Shown piece after piece: positions 9,537 to 13,623 of a DNA stretch of 13,623 nucleotides. The notes beneath the pieces were generated by a model. That model saw nothing but the letters and a program-made list of their open reading frames with translations. It had not been told where the DNA came from and did not search any database. The position numbers and the translations under genes are program-made. How positions within the stretch are numbered: position 1 is the first letter of the stretch; each line of letters opens with the position of its first letter. The stretch covers positions 1-13,623 of the forward strand of contig JALTLT010000285.1 of the NCBI GenBank assembly GCA_027001815.1, in the 5' to 3' direction. Source of the stretch: Gammaproteobacteria bacterium (GTDB lineage: Bacteria; Pseudomonadota; Gammaproteobacteria; JALTLT01).

Positions 9537-10552
9537 TATTTCGGCCCTCCGTGCACCCAGGGATCGTTCTCGGCCAGCACATACTTGTCGAGCAGCTCCA
9601 GCGGCGGTTCCGGCGACTCCTCCGCGAAGCGGATGATCTCGTTCTCGATCTCGTCGAGGATCCCGGTGTCCATCGCCTTGTAGTCGTCGTCGGTGATGGC
9701 GCCCTCCTCGATGAGGCGGTCGCGCAGCATGATCACCGGGTCGCGCTTGCTCCACATGCGCTCCTCCTCCTTGGTGCGGTAGGCGTTGGAGTCGGACATG
9801 GAGTGGCCGCGGTAGCGGTAGGTCATCAGCTCCAGGAAGTAGGGGCCGTTGCCGTTGCGCACGTGGTCGATCGCCTCGCGGGCCGCCTCGTAGACCACCT
9901 CGACGTCCTGGCCGTCCACCTGCCTGGCCGGGATGTTGTAGCCGGAGACCCGCTTGTACTGGTCGATCACCGCCGTGGAACGGTCGATGCGGGTGCCGAT
10001 GCCGTAGAGGTTGTTCTCGCAGACGTAGAGCACCGGCAGGTTCCAGATCTTGGCCATGTTGAGGGACTCGTGGAAGGTGCCCTGGTTGTTGGCCGCATCG
10101 CCCAGAAAGCAGATGCAGATCTCGTCGCCACCCTGCATCTGGATCCCCTTGGCGATGCCGGCGGCCAGCGGGAAAGGACCACCCACCAGGGCGTAGCCGC
10201 CCATGAAGCGGTTGGCGACGCCGAAGATGTGCATGGAGCCCCCGAGCCCCTTGCAGGTGCCGGTCACCTTGCCGAACAGCTCCGCCATCACCGCCTTGGC
10301 ATCGACCCCCGACTTGAGGGCATGGACGTGGTCGCGGTAGCTGGTGATGACGTAGTCGTGGCCGACCCTTGCCGCCTCCAGCACTCCGTGGGCGCACGCC
10401 TCCTCACCGGGATAAAGGTGGAGGAATCCACCGATCTTGCGTTCCACATACGCCTCGTAACAGCGCTCCTCGAAGCGGCGCGCGAACAGCATCTCCCGCA
10501 GCAGCCGCTTCTTGGCATCGAGGCTCAACTGGCTCTTGTTCTCGGAGGTCAT
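9536..10552 (-). CDS. pdhA: Pyruvate dehydrogenase E1 component, alpha subunit
   Basis: The 338-residue product belongs to the alpha2beta2 E1 family, unlike the single-chain AceE of E. coli. The N-terminal core reads FLHLYPGEEACAHGV, then TSYRDHVHAL with the conserved His pair (75, 77), then KGLGGSMHIF. The ThDP/Mg motif is GDAANNQG (151-158) to CENN (178-181); the third residue is Ala where many homologues have Gly. The phosphorylation-loop equivalent TYRYRGHSMSDSNAYR is present. Wording throughout is closest to chloroplast/cyanobacterial-type pyruvate dehydrogenase, from memory of the families. Branched-chain 2-oxoacid or acetoin dehydrogenase are alternatives, but the YRDHVHAL and GGSMHIF wording and the complete PDH-like operon favour pyruvate. 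The start has AGGAG only three bases upstream, an unusually short spacing. It is the first gene of the operon. Confidence 0.93.
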   Translation of the reverse strand: MTSENKSQLSLDAKKRLLREMLFARRFEERCYEAYVERKIGGFLHLYPGEEACAHGVLEAARVGHDYVITSYRDHVHALKSGVDAKAVMAELFGKVTGTCKGLGGSMHIFGVANRFMGGYALVGGPFPLAAGIAKGIQMQGGDEICICFLGDAANNQGTFHESLNMAKIWNLPVLYVCENNLYGIGTRIDRSTAVIDQYKRVSGYNIPARQVDGQDVEVVYEAAREAIDHVRNGNGPYFLELMTYRYRGHSMSDSNAYRTKEEERMWSKRDPVIMLRDRLIEEGAITDDDYKAMDTGILDEIENEIIRFAEESPEPPLELLDKYVLAENDPWVHGGPK

Positions 10553-10769
10553 AGGCTCCTACCGTTCGATTCCATGGCTTGTACAGCGTGACGCTCTCCC
10601 GTCTCGCGGGAGGGCTCGTAAGCAGGTTGTCGAAAAAAGCCCGGGGAAGGGCTCATCCGACCTCCTGGCAAGGGGTCGTGTGGCACGCCCCTCCCCCTGC
10701 CGGAAGGACCTCGCTCGGGGGTGCTTCCGACCACCCCCCAGGCCACCCGGCGGGCAAATTGAACCGCAC
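10553..10769. other. Leader/intergenic region upstream of the PDH operon
   Basis: No gene is seen. If the promoter at 10770-10798 is used, this is a roughly 210-base leader of the PDH mRNA. It contains a stem CTCCCG / CGGGAG (10596-10612) and a degenerate copy of the dispersed TTGAAAAA palindrome (GCAGGTTGTCGAAAAAAGC, 10622-10640) merging into an AGCCC / GGGCT stem (10638-10653). Confidence 0.45.
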
Positions 10770-10798
10770 ATGATCGGCATTTTTTTAACCCAGGTCAA
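10770..10798 (-). promoter_or_regulatory. Candidate sigma-70 promoter of the PDH operon with overlapping Fnr/Dnr-like site
   Basis: On the minus strand TTGACC (10798-10793, five of six to TTGACA) is followed after 17 bases by GATCAT (10775-10770, four of six to TATAAT). The spacer holds a run of seven A. The -35 is also the first half of TTGACCTGGGTTAA (10785-10798), which resembles the Fnr/Anr/Dnr consensus TTGAT-N4-ATCAA: the left half-site matches four of five bases and the right half-site three of five. Overlap with a -35 would suit repression. The promoter call is moderately supported; the regulator is inference. Confidence 0.45.
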
Positions 10799-10802
10799 GG
10801 AA

Positions 10803-10825
10803 ATCCCCTCCCCATCGGAGGGGAT
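10803..10825. other. Perfect 9-bp hairpin in the pdhA-pyrC control region
   Basis: ATCCCCTCC and GGAGGGGAT pair perfectly around loop CCATC. There is no T-tract on either side and no gene ends here, so it is not a terminator for either neighbour. It lies just upstream of the candidate PDH -35 and could be an operator or a structural element. Confidence 0.4.
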
Positions 10826-10914
10826 ATCGGGCATCTATTCATTGTAATTCAACAGGTTAACGAAACAGGTGCGGCAGCCCGGCTGGCACACGACTGCCCC
10901 TCGGCTCCATCCCC

Positions 10915-10920
10915 TATAAT
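10915..10920 (+). promoter_or_regulatory. Consensus -10 element of pyrC
   Basis: A perfect TATAAT lies 27 bases before the pyrC ATG in otherwise GC-rich DNA, predicting a leader of about 20 bases. The region 16-18 bases upstream (GACTGC) does not match a -35, so the promoter is either weak or activator-aided. The leader shows no obvious pyrimidine attenuator. Confidence 0.55.
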
Positions 10921-10947
10921 GGCGGGATTCCAAGCGGAGCCCGATCC

Positions 10948-11994
10948 ATGCAGCACCTCACCCTCACACGTCCCGACGACTGGCACCTCCATCTGCGCGA
11001 CGGCGACACCCTCACCCGGGTCCTGCCCCACACCGCCGCCGTCTTCGGCAGGGCGATCGTCATGCCCAACCTGAAGCCACCGGTGACCACCGTGGCGGCG
11101 GCACGCGCCTATCGGGAGCGGATCCTGGCTGCCCTCCCCGAGGGAAACCGCTTCGAGCCGCTGATGACCCTCTACCTCACCGAGTCCACCCCGCCGGCCG
11201 AGATCCGGGTGGCCCGGGAGAGCGGCTTCGTCCACGGGGTGAAGCTCTATCCGGCGGGCGCCACTACCCACTCAGAGGCGGGGGTGCGCGATCCGGCCAA
11301 CGTCTACCGGGTGCTGGAGGCGATGGAGGCGGCCGACCTGCCTCTGCTGGTGCACGGCGAGGTGGTCGATCCACGGGTGGACCCCTTCGATCGCGAACGG
11401 GTCTTCATCGAGCGCCACCTGGCGCCTTTGGTGGAGCGGTTCCCCCGGCTGCGGGTGGTGATGGAGCACATCACCACTACCGAGGCCGTGCAGTTCGTCC
11501 GCGAGGCGCGGGAGGGAGTGGCCGCCACCGTCACTCCCCAGCACATCCTGATGAACCGGGGTGCCCTCTTCGAGGGGGGGCTCCGCCCCCACCATTACTG
11601 CTTGCCGGTGCTGAAGCGCGAACGCCACCGGCGGGCGGTGCTGGAGGCGGCGGTCTCCGGCTCCCCCCGGTTCTTCCTCGGCACCGACTCCGCCCCCCAT
11701 CCGCGCCGCGCCAAGGAGGCGGCCTGCGGCTGCGCCGGCATCTACAGCGCTCTCACCGCCCTGCCCCTCTACGCCGAGGCGTTCGAGTCGGCCGGCCGTC
11801 TCGAACGGCTGGAAGGGTTCGCCAGCCACTTCGGCGCCGACTTCTACCGCCTGCCGCGCAACGGGGAGCGCATCACCCTCGAGCGGCGGGCCCAGGCGGT
11901 TCCCGCCGCGATCCCCCTCGACGGCGACGAACTGATCCCCCTGCGCGCGGGGGGGGAGGTGGCGTGGAGGGTGGTGGTGCCGAACGGGGCGTGA
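10948..11994 (+). CDS. pyrC: Dihydroorotase
   Basis: PyrC reversibly cyclises N-carbamoyl-L-aspartate to dihydroorotate, the third step of de novo pyrimidine synthesis, in the cytoplasm. The 348-residue length is that of the short E. coli-type enzyme. The binuclear zinc site is complete: His13 and His15 in DWHLHLRDG, the lysine that becomes carboxylated (Lys99, HGVKLYPAGATT), His136 (LLVHGE), His174 (MEHITTT) and catalytic Asp247 (GTDSAPH). The flexible loop near 202-212 (MNRGALFEG) is also present. The start is supported by GGAG nine bases before the ATG and by the upstream TATAAT. It is divergent from the PDH operon and followed by rnt in the same direction after a 671-bp repeat-filled gap; pyrC-rnt is an arrangement I recall from Pseudomonas. 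Confidence 0.96.
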   Translation: MQHLTLTRPDDWHLHLRDGDTLTRVLPHTAAVFGRAIVMPNLKPPVTTVAAARAYRERILAALPEGNRFEPLMTLYLTESTPPAEIRVARESGFVHGVKLYPAGATTHSEAGVRDPANVYRVLEAMEAADLPLLVHGEVVDPRVDPFDRERVFIERHLAPLVERFPRLRVVMEHITTTEAVQFVREAREGVAATVTPQHILMNRGALFEGGLRPHHYCLPVLKRERHRRAVLEAAVSGSPRFFLGTDSAPHPRRAKEAACGCAGIYSALTALPLYAEAFESAGRLERLEGFASHFGADFYRLPRNGERITLERRAQAVPAAIPLDGDELIPLRAGGEVAWRVVVPNGA

Positions 11995-12022
11995 GCAACC
12001 GCAGGCTGGGAGTACCCTCCCC

Positions 12023-12210
12023 GTGCCGCCTGCGGCGGCATCTGCCGGATGCGCCGCGGGGCGGTTTATCCGGCCTGCGGGAAACGGGAGTGCAACGGGT
12101 GGATTTCCCTCCCAACTCCGCAGATACCTGTAGGCCCGATAAGCGCAGCGCATCGGGCAATTCCCGCGCAGCGGGAATAAAGCGCATCGGGCAATTCCTG
12201 CCAAGCGGAA
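12023..12210 (+). repeat. REP/BIME-like element, copy B
   Basis: The element starts 29 bases after the pyrC stop and is nearly identical to the one at 12295. It opens with a hairpin TGCCGCC-TGC-GGCGGCA (12024-12040). A REP-like palindrome with its head pointing right follows (12044-12074: GCCGGAT / ATCCGGC, GC opposite TT, inner stem GCCGC / GCGGT), then a 55-base spacer, then a second palindrome in opposite orientation, headed by GTAG (12130-12133), with arms GCCCGAT (12134-12140) / ATCGGGC (12152-12158) and AA opposite GC. Two units of the 34-bp tandem repeat follow; the first holds a perfect TTCCCGC-GCA-GCGGGAA hairpin (12161-12177), the second is decayed. Confidence 0.85.
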
Positions 12211-12223
12211 AAAGGGTTCCCTG

Positions 12224-12274
12224 GTGACGCCGGTCCCCCGGCGTCGCCCATGGCGGGCGACACTCCCGCGTCAC
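12224..12274. repeat. Hairpin cluster between the two BIME-like copies
   Basis: GACGCCGG / CCGGCGTC (12226-12233 / 12238-12245) and GTCGCCC / GGGCGAC (12243-12249 / 12255-12261) form adjacent stems. An outer pair GTGACGC (12224-12230) / GCGTCAC (12268-12274) could enclose or compete with them. Alternative foldings are therefore possible. There is no gene here. Confidence 0.6.
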
Positions 12275-12294
12275 ACCAATCCGGCGCCTCGTTT

Positions 12295-12430
12295 GTGCCG
12301 CCTGCGGCGGCATCTGCCGGATGCGCCGCGGGGCGGCTTATCCGGCCTGCGGGAAACGGGAGTGCAACGAGTGGATTTCCCTCCCAACTCCGCAGATACC
12401 TGTAGGCCCGATAAGCGCAGCGCATCGGGC
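12295..12430 (+). repeat. REP/BIME-like element, copy C
   Basis: Copy B is repeated 272 bases downstream with only a few substitutions across about 150 bases. The first palindrome (12316-12346) has a fully paired inner stem GCCGC / GCGGC, where copy B has a G.T pair. The second palindrome has its GTAG head at 12402-12405 and ends at 12430. The two heads face each other across the spacer, as in a head-to-head BIME. It grades into the tandem array at 12420. Confidence 0.85.
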
Positions 12431-12610
12431 GATTCCCGCGCAGCGGGAACAAAGCGCATCGGGCAATTCCCGCGCAGCGGGAACAAGGCGCATCAGGCAA
12501 TTCCTGCGGAGCAGGAACCAGCGCACGGGCAACCCCCGCCCCGCGGGAAGGCGCATCGAGCCACCCCCGACAGGCAGGAACAGCACGTCGGGCAACTCCC
12601 CGCCGCCACA
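12420..12610 (+). repeat. Decaying ~34-bp tandem array of hairpin units
   Basis: Six successive units begin at 12420, 12454, 12488, 12521, 12551 and 12583. Each starts with a variant of GCGCATCGGGCAA, the distal arm of the REP-like palindrome, and most end in a small hairpin. The first two hairpins are TTCCCGC-GCA-GCGGGAA; the third is TTCCTGC-GGA-GCAGGAA, a compensatory C-G to T-A change that keeps the 7-bp stem. Units four to six are 30-33 bases and increasingly degenerate. The array ends about 55 bases before rnt. It is not a CRISPR: there are no unique spacers. Confidence 0.8.
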
Positions 12611-12665
12611 TCGAGGGCGAGGTTCAAATAGTAATCACCCGGCGCTTTGGGTATGCTGTGCGCCC

Positions 12666-13298
12666 ATGAGCACCGACCTGCCCAGAATGGCCGACCGCTT
12701 CCGTGGCTTCATGCCGGTGGTGGTGGACGTGGAGACCGCAGGATTCAATGCCAAGAAGGACGCCCTGCTGGAGATCGCCGCGGTGCTCCTGCGCATGGAC
12801 GAGAGCGGCCGGCTGGAGCGGGAGGAGACGGTCCATCACCACGTGGAACCCTTCAAGGGAGCCAACCTGGACCCCAAGTCGCTCGCCTTCACCGGCATCG
12901 ATCCGTGGCATCCCTTCCGGATGGCGGTACCGGAGGAGAAGGCGCTGCGCAGCATTTTTCAGGCGGTGCGTTCCGCCCTCAAGCGCAACGAGTGTACCCG
13001 TGCCATCCTGGTGGGGCACAACGCCTTCTTCGACCTCGGTTTCCTCAATGCCGCCGTGGAGCGTACCGGTATCAAGCGCAATCCCTTCCACCCGTTCAGC
13101 TCCTTCGACACCGCCACCCTGGCCGGGCTGGTCTACGGCCAGACGGTGCTGGCGCGGGCGGTCAAGGCAGCGGGGCTGCCGTGGGAGGAGGAGCGCGCCC
13201 ACTCGGCTGTCTACGACGCCGAGATCACCGCCGACCTCTTCTGTTCCATCGTCAACCGGTGGCAGGAGTGCATGGAACGCATGCCCCACTACGGCTGA
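12666..13298 (+). CDS. rnt: Ribonuclease T
   Basis: RNase T is a 3'-5' exoribonuclease of the DEDDh family that trims tRNA and other stable RNAs, including CCA turnover, and also degrades single-stranded DNA; it acts as a homodimer. The 210-residue product is close to the E. coli length (215). Exo I is VVVDVETAGFN with Asp21 and Glu23, Exo II is LVGHNAFFDLGF with Asp123, and Exo III is AHSAVYDAEITA with His179 and Asp184, so all catalytic residues are present. The frame is open further upstream into the repeats, but MSTDLPRMADRFRGFMPVVVDVET aligns with known N-termini and this ATG is the first sensible one; no good Shine-Dalgarno precedes it. A -10-like TATGCT (12652-12657) lies eight bases before the ATG, so a near-leaderless message is possible. 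Confidence 0.95.
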   Translation: MSTDLPRMADRFRGFMPVVVDVETAGFNAKKDALLEIAAVLLRMDESGRLEREETVHHHVEPFKGANLDPKSLAFTGIDPWHPFRMAVPEEKALRSIFQAVRSALKRNECTRAILVGHNAFFDLGFLNAAVERTGIKRNPFHPFSSFDTATLAGLVYGQTVLARAVKAAGLPWEEERAHSAVYDAEITADLFCSIVNRWQECMERMPHYG

Positions 13299-13354
13299 GC
13301 GGCCCTGATCACGGGCGACCCGGGGGAGGATTCACCCATTGCCGATCGATCCCT

Positions 13355-13426
13355 AACAGGATGTTGAAAAAGGCCGTCCTGGCCTTTTTCAACGCCGGCT
13401 GCCGAAAAACGGGGTTTTTCAACAGC
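13355..13426. terminator. Paired hairpins between convergent rnt and grxD
   Basis: A perfect 13-bp stem GTTGAAAAAGGCC / GGCCTTTTTCAAC (13363-13375 / 13381-13393, loop GTCCT) is followed by GAAAAAC-GGG-GTTTTTC (13404-13420). The whole is bordered by ACAGGATGTTGAAAAA on the left and TTTTTCAACAGC on the right, which pair imperfectly. It belongs to the family seen at 150-194 and 1643-1940; its loop is the reverse complement of the AGGAC loop there. Its place between two converging genes suits bidirectional termination, with T-runs in the stems rather than after them. Confidence 0.65.
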
Positions 13427-13511
13427 TAAGGCGGGAAGCACCCCGGCCACCCGCCGCCCCGCGAGGATCCGGCCGTACCGGCCTGTGTTGCGACGCCGGC
13501 CCGCGGGCCGA

Positions 13512-13623
13512 TCAGGACTCTTCCTTCTTCGCCTTCTCCACCGCCTCCTGCACCACCTTCTGCAGCTCGCCCTTCTGGAACATCTCGACGGTGATGTCGC
13601 AGCCGCCGATCAGTTCGCCGTTG
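13512..13623 (-). CDS. grxD: Monothiol glutaredoxin GrxD, C-terminal fragment (runs off the window)
   Basis: The last 36 codons and stop are present; the start lies beyond the right edge. The peptide begins NGELIGGCDITVEMFQKGEL and ends in a Lys/Glu-rich tail. This is the C-terminal glutathione-binding segment of Grx4-type monothiol glutaredoxins (family pattern GELIGGCDI, with the CD pair that contacts glutathione). Such proteins bind a [2Fe-2S] cluster with glutathione and BolA and deliver it to Fe-S targets. The active-site CGFS lies outside the window, so the monothiol class is inferred from the tail. It converges on rnt; in Pseudomonas grxD also lies a few genes from rnt. A 12-bp palindrome GGCCCGCGGGCC (13498-13509) follows the stop by two bases. 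Confidence 0.88.
   Translation of the reverse strand, partial: NGELIGGCDITVEMFQKGELQKVVQEAVEKAKKEES

Noticed and set aside
7098..9683. An 861-codon plus-strand open frame across the PDH genes
   Set aside because: It runs antisense across parts of three unmistakable PDH genes, and its His/Gly/Arg-rich translation shows no domain; a by-product of codon bias.
8553..10397. A longer E1beta reading frame extending over E1alpha
   Set aside because: The frame is open upstream but overlaps E1alpha; the strong GGAGGG site and the TAATG junction fix the start at 9536.
12420..12610. CRISPR array
   Set aside because: The 30-34-bp units are directly contiguous with no unique spacers, each contains its own hairpin, and no cas gene is near.
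12321..12665. An upstream extension of the rnt reading frame by 115 codons
   Set aside because: The extension encodes the BIME and 34-bp repeats; RNase T begins normally at the ATG at 12666.

Overview
The window is about 13.6 kb of very GC-rich bacterial DNA. Its gene content points to a gammaproteobacterium. RNase T is essentially confined to that class, the dihydroorotase is the short PyrC type found in enterics and pseudomonads, and the orders pyrC-rnt-(grxD) and yajR-like MFS/uvrA recall arrangements I remember from Pseudomonas. The genus cannot be told from the sequence; a high-GC, non-enteric lineage is likely.

Layout from left to right: a REP/BIME-like repeat cut by the window edge; a 20-bp-stem hairpin; a YajR-type MFS transporter (minus strand); a 963-bp divergent intergenic region built almost entirely of hairpins; uvrA (plus strand); a three-gene pyruvate dehydrogenase operon on the minus strand (E1alpha, E1beta, then an E2-E3 fusion carrying two lipoyl domains); a 395-bp divergent control region; pyrC (plus strand); a 671-bp repeat region with two more BIME-like units and a decaying 34-bp tandem array; rnt (plus strand); a hairpin pair; and the last 36 codons of a monothiol glutaredoxin (grxD) on the minus strand.

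The genes are housekeeping: nucleotide excision repair (UvrA), entry of pyruvate into acetyl-CoA (PDH, with E2 and E3 on one polypeptide so that three genes encode the complex), de novo pyrimidine synthesis (PyrC), RNA 3'-end maturation (RNase T) and Fe-S/glutathione handling (GrxD). The coding regions are intact; I see no frameshift, pseudogene, transposase, CRISPR array, phage gene or RNA gene.

The unusual content is intergenic. Three structural repeat families occupy the gaps. (1) REP-like palindromes with the AA/GC internal mismatch and GTAG-type head known from enterobacterial REPs, arranged head to head. (2) A palindrome family built on TTGAAAAA...TTTTTCAA, from a single perfect hairpin to a string of ten abutting hairpins. 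(3) A 317-bp unit closed by a perfect 27-bp inverted repeat. The sequence shows these structures directly; their mobility or regulatory role is inference.
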